The notes under the pieces were generated by a model. That model ran no database searches. It saw nothing but the letters and a program-made list of their open reading frames with translations, and was not told the DNA's origin. A program made the position numbers and the translations under genes. A DNA stretch of 64,000 nt from an uncultured Latescibacterota bacterium (GTDB taxonomy: Bacteria > Latescibacterota > UBA2968), in NCBI GenBank assembly GCA_951812755.1, contig OX638329.1, positions 2,465,339 to 2,529,338 of the forward strand. The letters are read 5' to 3'. Positions 51,154 through 60,149 of the stretch are shown piece by piece; the stretch's first letter is position 1, and the number at the start of each line of letters is the position of its first letter.

Positions 51154-51924
51154 TCAGACGATATTTTTTGCCATGCCATTGGGCATGAAAATTTCGTGGC
51201 GTTTGGGGTCGGAGTAGCCTTCGATTTCCATGTGGGTGACGCCGGGGCTTTCGATAGCGGCTTTGACAATGTGTTTGTTAAATGTGCTGACAATTTTGCT
51301 GGAGAGATACTCCGGGACGGGCAACCAGAGGCATTCTTCGATTTCCTCGGCTTGTATGGAAATGTCTTCGCTCAGGGGCGAGAGACGACAGACAAAGTAG
51401 ATGTCCGATTTGTCGTAGCGGTAGCCGTGCCAGTGCCGGAAGCAGACCAGTTTTTCAAATTTTGTACGCACGCCGGTTTCTTCGAAGACTTCGCGCTGGA
51501 CGCAGTCGGCGATGTGTTCGCCCGGGTGCAGGGCACCCCCGGGTAATTTGTAGTAGGGCCTTGTAGAGCTTCGGTGCAATTCGCTGACCACCAGGAGTTC
51601 TTCGCGCTCATTGATGACGACCCCGCCCGCGCCTATGTAATGCGTGGCGTATTCGGGTATGAAGGCATTGGGCTCGAGTTGTTTGGTGAGTACAAGATAA
51701 TCTGTTCCCGAGTGGTGAAATGAAAATCCCGCTTGTGTTGCCACTGGAATGAGTGCTGCCCGTTCAATGGGGATGTTGATCCAGACGAGCTTAAATGCCT
51801 CGCGTTTCCACTCCTGGAGAGATGCGGAAAGGCGCATGCGAAATTCCTCGGGATCGTGCGGCAGCGCAGTAGGATCGAGTTCAATGCCCTGAAAGCGATT
51901 TGGCGTGGCTTCGAGTATTTGCAT
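51154..51924 (-). CDS. Nudix hydrolase
   Basis: 256 residues. An N-terminal domain of about 110 residues (GNAT-remnant-like, similar to eukaryotic NUDT6-type layout) precedes the catalytic region, whose Nudix box is GGALHPGEHIADCVQREVFE followed by ETG. A hydrophobic DIYFVCRLSPLS strand follows. Hydrolyses a nucleoside diphosphate linked to X; substrate unknown. The long N-terminal part is notable among bacterial Nudix proteins but known. Confidence 0.9.
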   Translation of the reverse strand: MQILEATPNRFQGIELDPTALPHDPEEFRMRLSASLQEWKREAFKLVWINIPIERAALIPVATQAGFSFHHSGTDYLVLTKQLEPNAFIPEYATHYIGAGGVVINEREELLVVSELHRSSTRPYYKLPGGALHPGEHIADCVQREVFEETGVRTKFEKLVCFRHWHGYRYDKSDIYFVCRLSPLSEDISIQAEEIEECLWLPVPEYLSSKIVSTFNKHIVKAAIESPGVTHMEIEGYSDPKRHEIFMPNGMAKNIV

Positions 51925-52014
51925 AGATTACCTCGTTCATTGGATGGTTGTGAACCGGCACATGGTAAGGAACATCACAAAATCGGGCAAGGGGTTTGCG
52001 GTGGGCAGTTCTAC

Positions 52015-52043
52015 TTGACAGCAGTCATGAGGACAATCATATT
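52015..52043 (+). promoter_or_regulatory. Candidate promoter of the PLP-enzyme gene
   Basis: TTGACA, 17 bp, CATATT, 75 bp before ATG 52119. Confidence 0.45.
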
Positions 52044-52118
52044 GAATGAAGTAAAAAATGATGCGCGAGGTTGAAACAGTTTAGAGGTTGGAGGCGTTAA
52101 AAGCGAGAGAGGGGTAAC

Positions 52119-53306
52119 ATGGCGTCTATTTTTGAACAGTTGGGCGTACGTATTATTATCAATGCTGCTGGGCCAGTTACGCGTTTGAGCGGGGCGCGCA
52201 TGGACGAGGATGTGATTGATGCCATGCGCGAGGCTGCGCAGGTGTGTGTGGATATTGCAGAGCTACAGGCGGGGGCAGGGCAGTTGATTGCCGAGGTGAC
52301 AGGTGCCGAAGCCGGGTATGTGACATCGGGTGCTGCGGCGGGTCTGGTGCTTGCGACGGCGGCGTGTGTTACGGGTATGGATCCGGGAAAGATGAACCGA
52401 TTGCCCGATACATCGGGGATGAAAAATGAGGTGATTATGCCCCGGTCACATCGCAATTTTTACGATCACGCGGTGCGTTCGGTGGGCGTGACGCTCATCG
52501 AGGTGGGTATTCCAGATCGGTTTAGTGGCGCGGGGGTGCGCGATACAGAGGCTTGGGAAATTGTCGATGCGATGACCGATCAAACCTCGGCGATTGTTTA
52601 TGTGGCGCAGTCTTTCGCACAACCGCCTTTGCCACAGGTGACGGCTGTGGCGCACAAACACGGCGTGCCGGTCATTGTCGATGCTGCTGGGCAGTTGCCG
52701 CCAGCGGCAAATTTGAAGCGGTTTGTCAGCGAAGGTGCCGATGCGGTTTGTTTTAGTGGCGGTAAAACTATTGGCGGGCCTCAAGGGGCGGGCATTTTGT
52801 GCGGTCGCCGCGATCTGATCTCCGCAGCCGCATTGCAGCATCTCGATCTGGATGTGTATTATGATTTATGGGATCCTCCGCCTGCGTTGATCGATAAATC
52901 TGCGTTGCCAGGTGCGCCGCAGCACGGAATTGGGCGACCGTGCAAGGTGGGGAAAGAGCAGATTGCGGGTCTGATGGTTGCGCTGCAAAAGTTCGTGGCA
53001 GAGAGCGACGAGGCGCGGCAGTCTCGCTGGTCGCAGTGCCTTCAGGGTTTGGCAGACGCGATAGGCGATTTGCCGGGGTGCGATATTAGCATGGATGCCT
53101 ACCGCACAATACCCATTTTGCGACTCGCGCTTTCTCCGGCGGAAAGAGGCGTGGAGGTGGCGCGGCAATTAATGGAAGGTGATCCGAGTATTCATGTGAG
53201 TACATCGGGCGTTTATGATGGCGTATTGACTTTTAATCCCATGTGTTTGTCAGAAGATATGATCAAACCGATTGCTGATCGGCTAAAAGTGTTGATTATC
53301 CGGTAG
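52119..53306 (+). CDS. SelA-like PLP-dependent enzyme
   Basis: 395 residues of the selenocysteine-synthase/DgaE-like class of fold-type I PLP enzymes. RIIINAAGPVTRLSGA is the family start, YVTSGAAAGLVLATAA holds the phosphate region, VIVDAAGQLPP supplies the ring-stacking Asp, and SGGKTIGGPQGAG carries the Schiff-base lysine. The SelA tRNA-binding N-terminal region is absent, so a beta-elimination or amino-sugar lyase role (as in D-glucosaminate-6-phosphate ammonia-lyase) is more likely than selenium chemistry. AGAGGGG precedes the ATG. Confidence 0.85.
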   Translation: MASIFEQLGVRIIINAAGPVTRLSGARMDEDVIDAMREAAQVCVDIAELQAGAGQLIAEVTGAEAGYVTSGAAAGLVLATAACVTGMDPGKMNRLPDTSGMKNEVIMPRSHRNFYDHAVRSVGVTLIEVGIPDRFSGAGVRDTEAWEIVDAMTDQTSAIVYVAQSFAQPPLPQVTAVAHKHGVPVIVDAAGQLPPAANLKRFVSEGADAVCFSGGKTIGGPQGAGILCGRRDLISAAALQHLDLDVYYDLWDPPPALIDKSALPGAPQHGIGRPCKVGKEQIAGLMVALQKFVAESDEARQSRWSQCLQGLADAIGDLPGCDISMDAYRTIPILRLALSPAERGVEVARQLMEGDPSIHVSTSGVYDGVLTFNPMCLSEDMIKPIADRLKVLIIR

Positions 53307-53366
53307 GCGCGGGTTGAACTGGCCTGAGAGGCGGCCAGTTGTACCTCACTCGAAACCCGGGCCTAC
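53303..53366. repeat. Two-tier palindrome, copy 3
   Basis: Outer arms GTAGGCGCGGGTT (53303-53315) and AACCCGGGCCTAC (53354-53366) with one mismatch; inner AACTGGCC (53317-53324) and GGCCAGTT (53333-53340), then GTAC. It starts in the stop region of the PLP gene and ends 28 bp before the next ATG. Confidence 0.9.
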
Positions 53367-53394
53367 TCGTTGGGCTTTTTTCAGGAGGCGTGCC

Positions 53395-54093
53395 ATGGGT
53401 GTTATCACTATTTCGAGGGAATACGGCAGTGATGGACGTACTGTTGCCCGGAAGGTTGCCGAGGCACTGTCCTATCACAATATAGATAAAGAATTGCTCG
53501 TGGAGGTGGCACAAAAAGCCAAAGTGCCTGTGTCAGAAGTTGAACGCTATGACGAGCTACCCGAACATCCCGCACTGAGAATTTTGCGAAAATTCCTCAC
53601 GCCTGGATACGCAGATACCTTGACGGGGTTGTCGGAATACGAGTGGTGGGCAGCGGCGACTGTGCCCGAGTTGTCGGACCACAGGGATCAGGCACTGATA
53701 ACCATGGATGAAGAGGTTTACGCGAAGCTGACCGCAGAGGTGGAGGCGCAGTTGGCCGATCAGGGCGATGTGGTTATATTGGGCAGAGGCGGGCAGGCTG
53801 TGTTGAAAGACCGCGAAGATACATTGCATGTGCGCGTGGTGGCGACACAAAATTTTAAGCTGGATGTGGTAAAAGAGCGCGATCAATTGACTAATGACGA
53901 GGATGCAATAAGGCGGATGAGAGAAGTGGATGAGCGCCGCAGGACGTATATCAAACGCCATTATAAGGTGCATTGGGATAATCCACATCTATACTCTGTC
54001 ATAGTGAATACCGGCTTTCTGGGCGTTGATGGAGCCGTAGATGCGATTGTTTGCGCTGCACGGAAAGTGATCCGGAGAAAAAAACGCGAATAA
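53395..54093 (+). CDS. Cytidylate kinase-like protein
   Basis: 232 residues of the cytidylate-kinase-like family (PF13189 type). MGVITISREYGSDGRTVA is its modified P-loop, then NIDKELLVEVAQK, and VVILGRGGQAVL with the RxRVVAT segment; RRTYIKRHYKVHW is the lid. These proteins are annotated AAA or kinase-like; the nucleotide substrate is not certain. AGGAGG lies before ATG 53395. The upstream in-frame extension crosses the palindrome and is not used. Confidence 0.85.
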   Translation: MGVITISREYGSDGRTVARKVAEALSYHNIDKELLVEVAQKAKVPVSEVERYDELPEHPALRILRKFLTPGYADTLTGLSEYEWWAAATVPELSDHRDQALITMDEEVYAKLTAEVEAQLADQGDVVILGRGGQAVLKDREDTLHVRVVATQNFKLDVVKERDQLTNDEDAIRRMREVDERRRTYIKRHYKVHWDNPHLYSVIVNTGFLGVDGAVDAIVCAARKVIRRKKRE

Positions 54094-54105
54094 TTTGAGC
54101 GTTTT
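54081..54105. repeat. AAAACGC/GCGTTTT hairpin of the CGCAGATGAA family
   Basis: Stem AAAACGC (54081-54087) / GCGTTTT (54099-54105), then CGCAGATGAACACAGAT. The 5' arm contributes the last residues (RRKKRE) of the kinase-like gene. Confidence 0.8.
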
Positions 54106-54128
54106 TCGCAGATGAACACAGATTGTAG

Positions 54129-54155
54129 GGGCGAGGCATGCCTCGCCCTTCTTTT
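54129..54155. terminator. Palindromic terminator
   Basis: Perfect palindrome GGGCGAGGCA|TGCCTCGCCC (54129-54148) after GTAG, then TTCTTTTTT on plus. It separates convergent genes; the gdh stop is 8 bp away. Confidence 0.85.
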
Positions 54156-55568
54156 TTAAAGTCCCATTTCGATATATGCCCGTGCAATTTTTTCTATGGC
54201 GATGACAAATGCCGCGGTGCGTAAATCCGGTACGTTGTCGCGCGATTTGTGGATTTCACTCATGGTTTGATAGGCAGTGCTCATGGTATCTTCGAGGCCA
54301 GAGCGCACGAGGTCCAGTTCATCCGAGCCGTAAGAGAGTCTTGCTTTGAGATGGTCTGGAACGGGTTTGCCAATCATTTCTTCCAGGGCGTTGATGATTT
54401 GCGCGCCGCGATGTGCTTCGTGGCGTCTATCGAGGCGCCCAAAGCGGATGTGCGAGAGGTTCTTGATCCATTCAAAATAAGAAACTGTAACGCCGCCTGC
54501 ATTGAGATAGGCGTCGGGTATGATGGTTTTGCCGGCTTCGCGCAATACGTTGTCTGCCATGTAAGTGATGGGACCGTTGGCCGCTTCTGCAATTACGGGG
54601 GCTTTGATGCGTCTGGCATTTTCAAGTGTGATCTGGCCTTCAATGGCGGCTGGTATGAGCACGTCGCATTCTGCTTCGAGCAGTTTTTTGCCATTTGCAA
54701 CATATCTGGCTCCCGGAAAGTGTTCTAATGAACCGCATTCCGCGCGGTAAGCAGCGACTTCTTCAATTGAGAATCCCTTTTCTGACAGGATTGCCCCTTC
54801 GCGTTCAATAATGCCGATGATGCGTGCGTCACCTTCTTCTTCGAGATATTTGGTCGCGTGAAAGCCCACATTGCCCAATCCCTGCACGATAATGCGTTTG
54901 CCTTCCAAATTGCCTTCCAGTCCCGCGTTTTTGACGTCTTCCGAGTTGTTGAAAAATTCTTTGATGCCGTAAAATACACCCCGTCCGGTTGCTTCGACGC
55001 GCCCCTGAATTCCGCCCTGGGAAAATGGTTTGCCCGTTGTGCAGGCAATGGCGTTGATGTCTTCCGGGTGCAGGCTGCGATATGTGTCTGCAATCCAGGC
55101 CATTTCTCGTTCCCCAGTTCCCATATCGGGCGCTGGGACGTTGAGGGCTGGATTGATATATCCCTTTTTGATCAATTCCTGTGCAAAACGCCGGGTAATG
55201 AGCTCGAGTTCGTGCTCGTTGTATTTGCGGGGATCAATGCACAGGCCACCTTTGGCACCGCCAAAGGGCACATCGACGATCGCGCATTTGTAAGTCATGA
55301 GTGCGGCGAGTGCTTCCACGTCATCCTGGTTGACTGTGGGTGCGTAACGGATGCCTCCTTTGACGGGCAAGCGATGCTCGCTGTGAACAGAGCGCCATCC
55401 CGTGAAGATGCGGTAGCTGTCGCGGAGTTTTACAAAGAAGCGCACCATGTAAATGTTGTTGTTGATTTTGATCTGGTCGGCCAGTCCTGGGGGCAAATCG
55501 AGTGTTGCCACTGCGCGGTCAAACATGAGGTCAACGCTATCTTTGAAGCTGGGTTCATGTGAGGCCAT
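54156..55568 (-). CDS. gdhA: Glutamate dehydrogenase (Glu/Leu/Phe/Val family)
   Basis: 470 residues. VKGGIRYAPTVNQDDVEAL, MTYKCAIVDVPFGGAKGG (catalytic lysine) and NVPAPDMGTGEREMAW define the substrate domain; VQGLGNVGFHATKYLEE is the NAD(P) Rossmann loop; AEAANGPITYMAD and NAGGVTVSYFEWIKN are family hallmarks. It links 2-oxoglutarate and ammonium metabolism. AGGAG lies before the ATG at 55568. Cofactor preference cannot be judged. Single-gene unit. Confidence 0.95.
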   Translation of the reverse strand: MASHEPSFKDSVDLMFDRAVATLDLPPGLADQIKINNNIYMVRFFVKLRDSYRIFTGWRSVHSEHRLPVKGGIRYAPTVNQDDVEALAALMTYKCAIVDVPFGGAKGGLCIDPRKYNEHELELITRRFAQELIKKGYINPALNVPAPDMGTGEREMAWIADTYRSLHPEDINAIACTTGKPFSQGGIQGRVEATGRGVFYGIKEFFNNSEDVKNAGLEGNLEGKRIIVQGLGNVGFHATKYLEEEGDARIIGIIEREGAILSEKGFSIEEVAAYRAECGSLEHFPGARYVANGKKLLEAECDVLIPAAIEGQITLENARRIKAPVIAEAANGPITYMADNVLREAGKTIIPDAYLNAGGVTVSYFEWIKNLSHIRFGRLDRRHEAHRGAQIINALEEMIGKPVPDHLKARLSYGSDELDLVRSGLEDTMSTAYQTMSEIHKSRDNVPDLRTAAFVIAIEKIARAYIEMGL

Positions 55569-55629
55569 AAGTATTTCTCCTGAAGGTGAAACGTGAGACT
55601 TGTATCTTTGTGTGAGGTCTCTTCACCTC

Positions 55630-56529
55630 TTATCCGCTTTTAAGCAGATGGCGCAGGGCTGGCTCAAGGTGGGGATGGGCAAAGGAGAAGCTGGTGTTTT
55701 CGAGGCGTGAAGAGATAACGCGGGTGCTGGCGAGTAAGAGGGCATCGGCCATTTCGCCCAGTGCGAGTTTGGCGGCAAATGCGGGTAGCGGAAAAATTGT
55801 TGGGCGAGATAAGACGCGACCGAGGGTTTTGGTAAATTCGCGATTGGTGACAGGCGTTGGAGATACGACGTTGATTGCACTGCTGATGGATTCGTTGTCT
55901 ATTGCAAAGAGGAATAGAGAGACCAGGTCGTCAAGGGTGATCCAACTCATGTATTGATTGCCCGATCCGATGATGCCGCCCAATCCCAATTTGAAGGGCA
56001 AGAGCATTTTGCCGAGTGCTCCACCTGTGGGGGACAGAACAAGGCCGATGCGGGGGTGAACGGTTCGTATGCCGGCTTCTGTGGCGGGTTTGGCGGCGTT
56101 TTCCCAGGCGATGGATACGTCGGGGAGAAAGCCTGATCCGGGTTGGCTCTCTTCGGTGAGGATTTCGTCGTGGCGGTTGCCGTAATAACCGATGGCAGAA
56201 GCGGAGATGAAGACTTTTGGCAGCGGAGATATAGACGCGAGTGTTTGGGCGAGCAGTGTGGTGCCCTGTACTCGACTGTCGCGGATGCGCGCCTTTTGCG
56301 CTGAGGTCCAGCGTCGGGAGGCGATGTTTTCTCCTGCGAGGTGTATGACGCCATCTATGTTGGTGAGGCGCGAGGGGTCAAGGGTATTAGAAGATGGATC
56401 CCATGTGATTTCACTGTCGTTGCGGGCATTGCCCCGGGTGAGAGATAAGACGCGATCACCACGCGCGCTCAGTGCGGTTTTGAGTGCCGAGCCGATGAGG
56501 CCAGAAGCACCGGATATCAGGATTTTCAT
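55630..56529 (-). CDS. TIGR01777-family NAD-dependent epimerase (YfcH-like)
   Basis: 299 residues. Starts ILISGASGLIGSALKTALSA (GxxGxxG), then VIHLAGENIASRRWT, SASAIGYYG (catalytic Tyr region) and a DUF1731 C-terminal PAFAAKLALGEMADALLLAS. Role in bacteria is uncertain; relatives act in cell-division placement or ornithine-derived pigments in plastids. The ATG at 56529 has no adjacent ribosome site; AGGAGGGG is instead about 32 nt upstream, separated by a perfect hairpin. Confidence 0.87.
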   Translation of the reverse strand: MKILISGASGLIGSALKTALSARGDRVLSLTRGNARNDSEITWDPSSNTLDPSRLTNIDGVIHLAGENIASRRWTSAQKARIRDSRVQGTTLLAQTLASISPLPKVFISASAIGYYGNRHDEILTEESQPGSGFLPDVSIAWENAAKPATEAGIRTVHPRIGLVLSPTGGALGKMLLPFKLGLGGIIGSGNQYMSWITLDDLVSLFLFAIDNESISSAINVVSPTPVTNREFTKTLGRVLSRPTIFPLPAFAAKLALGEMADALLLASTRVISSRLENTSFSFAHPHLEPALRHLLKSG

Positions 56530-56539
56530 GATTGGGTAC

Positions 56540-56566
56540 GGGCGGGTTTGAAACCCGCCCCTCCTA
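56540..56566 (-). promoter_or_regulatory. Hairpin between Shine-Dalgarno and start codon of the epimerase gene
   Basis: On the minus strand TAGGAGG is followed by GGGCGGGTT-TCA-AACCCGCCC (56540-56560), then GTACCCAATC-ATG. Folding of the 9-bp stem would bring the ribosome site to about 10 nt from the ATG. Confidence 0.55.
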
Positions 56567-56582
56567 TTTTTTAAAATCCGCC

Positions 56583-56993
56583 CTATTTATACAGCATCAG
56601 ATAGATGATGACGCCTGTAATTGAGACAAATATCCAACTGGGCCAAACCCATCGGGCCAGGCGGCGGTGGCGATTAAATTCGCCTTTGTAGGCTCGCCAG
56701 ACGAGCGCGATGATGAAGGGCACATTGACGGCGGCGAGGATGATGTGCGGGATGAGTATGGCAAAGTAGATCGGGCGCGTCCAATCGCGGTGTGGATAGG
56801 GCACAGAGCCGACCTGACTGTGATAGATAAGGTATGAGGTCAGAAAGAGAGCCGACAAGATCAACGCTGTGACCATGCATTTCTGATGCGTTTTGATGTC
56901 GCCGCGTTTGATATAGATGAATCCCAACAGAAGAAAGATGGTGCAAAGTCCGTTGAGGATGGCGTTTGTCGTGGGCAAGTCTGTGATGGACAT
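56583..56993 (-). CDS. DUF420 membrane protein
   Basis: 136 residues, four TM helices: NAILNGLCTIFLLLGFIYI, MVTALILSALFLTSYLIY, IPHIILAAVNVPFIIALVW and WVWPSWIFVSITGVIIYLM. Histidines in HQKCMV, YHSQVG and IPHIIL are conserved in DUF420, a family near cytochrome-oxidase assembly (YozB/CtaM-like). ATG at 56993. It follows the metalloprotease gene by 8 bp on the same strand, but no oxidase gene is here. Confidence 0.88.
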   Translation of the reverse strand: MSITDLPTTNAILNGLCTIFLLLGFIYIKRGDIKTHQKCMVTALILSALFLTSYLIYHSQVGSVPYPHRDWTRPIYFAILIPHIILAAVNVPFIIALVWRAYKGEFNRHRRLARWVWPSWIFVSITGVIIYLMLYK

Positions 56994-57001
56994 ATTTTGG
57001 T

Positions 57002-59575
57002 CTAACGTTTATCCAGTGCCTGTTCAATCATGTGGAGGATATAGCCGGTGTGAGCTTCTGTGCTTGCATCGGTTGTTTTTTTTATTTTGAGCATGTTTTG
57101 AATGGTTTTGAGGTTGTGTAGTGCGACGGCGCGAGATGCATAGATCCGCTTGCTTTCGGGGTCGATGATGTCGATGAGGCGATTGACGTATTCGGCCTGC
57201 AAGTTCTGGCGGAAAGAATTGACCGTGTCTTTGGCGTCTGCCGCAAAGACGGCATCGGTCAAGTCGGCCATCATATCGGACAGTGCATATTCGTTGCCAT
57301 AGAGCGCGGTGTCGAGCAGGCGGGCCTGGACTATAGGGTGTAAGAGATGGCTGAAGACGCGTTGTTGAATGCCGATTATGCGGTCGTGAATTTTGGGGTC
57401 TTCTGGGGCGCGGGAGAAGTCGAATCCGCGTCGTTGTTTCTGCAAATGGTTATAGAGTTCGGGAGGCATATCAAATGCTTTGGGCGATAGGACGTATTTG
57501 GCAAGTGCGTCCATCGCGCGTTTCTGGTCGGCGAGAGCAACTGGCGTGAATGGACGGGTTGCACCGGGTTGGCCGATGACCGCGCGGTCAACGTAAATAC
57601 CGCCGATATAACGGGAGAGTACGGTTGCGGCATTGCGATGCTGCGCCGAGAGAATGAGATAGGCCGATCTCAGTTCGTGATAGGTGTTGCCCGGTGTGTC
57701 GTACTTTGCGAGGATTTTGTTTTTGACGTCGTTTACCAGTTCAATCCGACCTGTGGCGTGGGCAATGGCATCGCTGCTGAGGTCGTAGATCATCACGCGC
57801 GGGTCAATGCCGCGATTTGACGAGCGCATGTCGTCGGCGTCATTGCCAAACATGAGTTCGGGTTCTGTGGAGCGCGCGAGAATTTTTTCGAGGCGTTTTT
57901 GTTCGTCTTTGATATTGTCTCGCCCTGGTGAATACCCAAATACAATGGCCCAAATATCGTAGGGACCAGGGCGTGTGGTGTAGTAATGTCCCTGTTTTTG
58001 CCCAGGCAATGCGAGGTTGACGCCTGGATAGTCCATGACCGAACCCGTGAGGCCCATTTTGCCGGTTCGGCTCTTGTCGTGAAGTTGTGCCGGGGTGTGC
58101 AGTTGACTGGATTTCATGTTGTGGTTGAGACCGAGCGTGTGGCCGATTTCGTGCAGGATGAGATAGTAGATGCTATCTTTGAGCAGTGCGTCAACTTCAA
58201 TTTTGGACGCGCCAGAAACGCGCAGGGCGTGGGTGCCAAAGAGGTTGGATGCGTGTAGCTCGTGGCCCAGGGAACAGTATTGTGGCATGTCTGAATCGGC
58301 ATTGGGTGTCGCGTTGTCAAAGAGCTTGTCATAGCGCAGGCTGCTCGTGAGAAATGCAAATTCGAGCATGATGTCAGCACCCAATATTTGCCCGGTCCGC
58401 GGGTTGACAAAGCTCGGCCCGTATCCGCCAAATGGTGGATTGGGCGATGAGGTCCAGCGCAGAACATTGTATCGGATATCGCCGGCTTCCCAATCGGCAT
58501 CATCGGGCTGTTCTTTGACCACCACGGCATTTTTGAATCCAGCGGCTTCAAAGGCGATATTCCAGGCGAGAGCCGCTTTTTTGATGGTTGGACGCAATTC
58601 TTTCGGGGTGGTGTTTTCGATCCAATAGGTGATTGGTACGACTGGTTCAGAGTGTTTGGCTTTGGGAGCACTTTTTTTCAAGTGCCAGCGGTGAATCAAA
58701 TCGCGATAAGGCGTTGCGCTCCTGGAGGTCAGGTCGGTCACTTGCGTGCTGAAGTAACCGACGCGCGGGTCGTCAAATCGCGGTTGATAATCATTTTTTG
58801 GCATTTCGATCAGGGTGTGTTGCAGGGTAATCGTCACATTGCGGGCATCGGTTATGCCGTCTCCACCGCCTTTGGGATTGGGATTTTCATAGGTGTAGGC
58901 GATAGTGAAATCCGTGTTTTTGGGGTAATTTTTGATGGATAGACATTTGGTTTTGATTTTGCTGAGTTTGCCCAGGGAAAAATTGTTGCGGTTCTGCGTT
59001 CGGTTGACGCGATGGAGTGCTTCTGTGAGGAAAATACCATCGGCTTTGATGAGGATGTTGCCCGTGGAGTCATTGCGTGCCGCGATTTTTTCCGATACGA
59101 GAATAGAAGGGCTGATGTTGGCTTCGGCTGCGCGACTCAGGGCGTTTTGGGGATCGAAATAATATGCGGTGTTTTCTGAGATGATTTCGATTTTGTCAAA
59201 GTGCTTCTGAATGGAAAGCACGCGACTGCCGCGATAGTTACCCCTGTATGTTCCCGCTGATACGGGGGCGTTAACGGTGTGGGTGAAGTAGATGTATTCT
59301 TTGCCGATTTGCGATTCGCGGATTTGCAATTGCAACGCGCCTGTGGTCGTGTCTTCATAAACGGTGAAGAGGCCGGGATATTTGCGGCTGGATTTGGTGA
59401 GGTCAGCAATGGTTTTCTTTGGTGTGTCCTTTTTGGGAGTTGCTCTTTTTTGAGTTTTTGCGGAGTCTCGTTTGGCGACCTTTGTCGAATCCGCAGGTTG
59501 TTTTTCCTGCGCTTGAACGGAGAATGCGATTCCAAAGACAAGTGTGACTGCGATTAATAGGCGTTGAACATTCAC
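57002..59575 (-). CDS. Large exported zinc metalloprotease (DUF5117/DUF5118 type)
   Basis: 857 residues. Signal peptide LLIAVTLVFGIAFSVQA. A lysine-rich low-complexity segment (about 25-60) is followed by DUF5118 and DUF5117 regions (about 65-330), then the metzincin-like catalytic domain with ILHEIGHTLGLNHN near residue 470 (HExxHxxGxxH), and SVMDYPGVNLALPGQ, a Met-turn-like block. The C-terminal part is helical. Such proteins act in the periplasm or outside the cell. It is the first gene of a minus-strand unit with DUF420. Confidence 0.92.
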   Translation of the reverse strand: MNVQRLLIAVTLVFGIAFSVQAQEKQPADSTKVAKRDSAKTQKRATPKKDTPKKTIADLTKSSRKYPGLFTVYEDTTTGALQLQIRESQIGKEYIYFTHTVNAPVSAGTYRGNYRGSRVLSIQKHFDKIEIISENTAYYFDPQNALSRAAEANISPSILVSEKIAARNDSTGNILIKADGIFLTEALHRVNRTQNRNNFSLGKLSKIKTKCLSIKNYPKNTDFTIAYTYENPNPKGGGDGITDARNVTITLQHTLIEMPKNDYQPRFDDPRVGYFSTQVTDLTSRSATPYRDLIHRWHLKKSAPKAKHSEPVVPITYWIENTTPKELRPTIKKAALAWNIAFEAAGFKNAVVVKEQPDDADWEAGDIRYNVLRWTSSPNPPFGGYGPSFVNPRTGQILGADIMLEFAFLTSSLRYDKLFDNATPNADSDMPQYCSLGHELHASNLFGTHALRVSGASKIEVDALLKDSIYYLILHEIGHTLGLNHNMKSSQLHTPAQLHDKSRTGKMGLTGSVMDYPGVNLALPGQKQGHYYTTRPGPYDIWAIVFGYSPGRDNIKDEQKRLEKILARSTEPELMFGNDADDMRSSNRGIDPRVMIYDLSSDAIAHATGRIELVNDVKNKILAKYDTPGNTYHELRSAYLILSAQHRNAATVLSRYIGGIYVDRAVIGQPGATRPFTPVALADQKRAMDALAKYVLSPKAFDMPPELYNHLQKQRRGFDFSRAPEDPKIHDRIIGIQQRVFSHLLHPIVQARLLDTALYGNEYALSDMMADLTDAVFAADAKDTVNSFRQNLQAEYVNRLIDIIDPESKRIYASRAVALHNLKTIQNMLKIKKTTDASTEAHTGYILHMIEQALDKR

Positions 59576-59761
59576 GGCTATATCTCCTTTTGGTTGTGTT
59601 CGTTACAAGTATCTTCTATACGAAATTACCTAATTGTTTTAAAATTTTCAAGTGTGTATTGTATATCGGCTATATGAGCTATCAATTGACTTTATGTTTT
59701 TTTTTCTTATCTTTTGCGTTCAATTTTTTGAAGGATTGGATCACTAACGCGAGGTTTGAAA

Positions 59762-59956
59762 ATGTCAGAGGCGGGAAGCGCGTGGTTGACGCCTAAGGAG
59801 ATCGCGGATCGGTTGAGTAGTCGAAAAGCGAGAGAAGTACAGGAAGATTTGCTCTATGGGCGCCGAACACGGCGTGAGATATTGGATCTGGTGATGGAAG
59901 CTGTGGGCTGCAATGAATATTCGGCGGAAGATTTTTTGCGTGAAATTGTGAAGTAA
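59762..59956 (+). CDS. Small hypothetical protein
   Basis: 64 residues: MSEAGSAWLTPKEIADRLSS, then a charged helix KAREVQEDLLYGRRTRREILDLVMEAVG. The LTPKEIADRL start resembles a helix-turn-helix entry of excisionase-like proteins, but the rest does not confirm it. GAGG lies before the ATG. The stop codon directly abuts MITE-like copy B. Function unknown. Confidence 0.6.
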   Translation: MSEAGSAWLTPKEIADRLSSRKAREVQEDLLYGRRTRREILDLVMEAVGCNEYSAEDFLREIVK

Positions 59957-60054
59957 CTGACGTTACGCACATTATACCAACGTAGGCGGAACAGATGCTT
60001 CGGCTCCGTTCCACTCCGCTCAGCATGACAAAACGCCTGACATGCGTAACATCA
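59957..60054. mobile_element. MITE-like element, copy B
   Basis: 98 bp with terminal inverted repeats CTGACGTTACGCA (59957-59969) / TGCGTAACATCA (60043-60054), one mismatch. The interior AGATGCTTCGGCTCCGTTCC and ...CTCAGCATGAC is the reverse complement of copy A's core. It is shorter than copy A by about 58 bp on one side. Confidence 0.7.
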
Positions 60055-60090
60055 ATAAAGTAAATAAAAGCTGACCACTATTTTTGTTTG

Positions 60091-60129
60091 CCGCGTATGG
60101 GATTTTCAATACGCGGCTCAATATTTTTT
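60091..60129 (+). terminator. Terminator-like hairpin before nadB
   Basis: GCCGCGTAT (60091-60099) / ATACGCGGC (60110-60118), then TCAATATTTTTT, 31 bp before the nadB ATG. It may end the upstream small gene or attenuate nadB. Confidence 0.65.
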
Positions 60130-60149
60130 GACCTGTAGGGTACAACGCC

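Noticed and set aside
52119-53306. Selenocysteine synthase SelA
   Set aside because: The SelA N-terminal tRNA-binding part is missing and no selB or tRNA-Sec is in the window.
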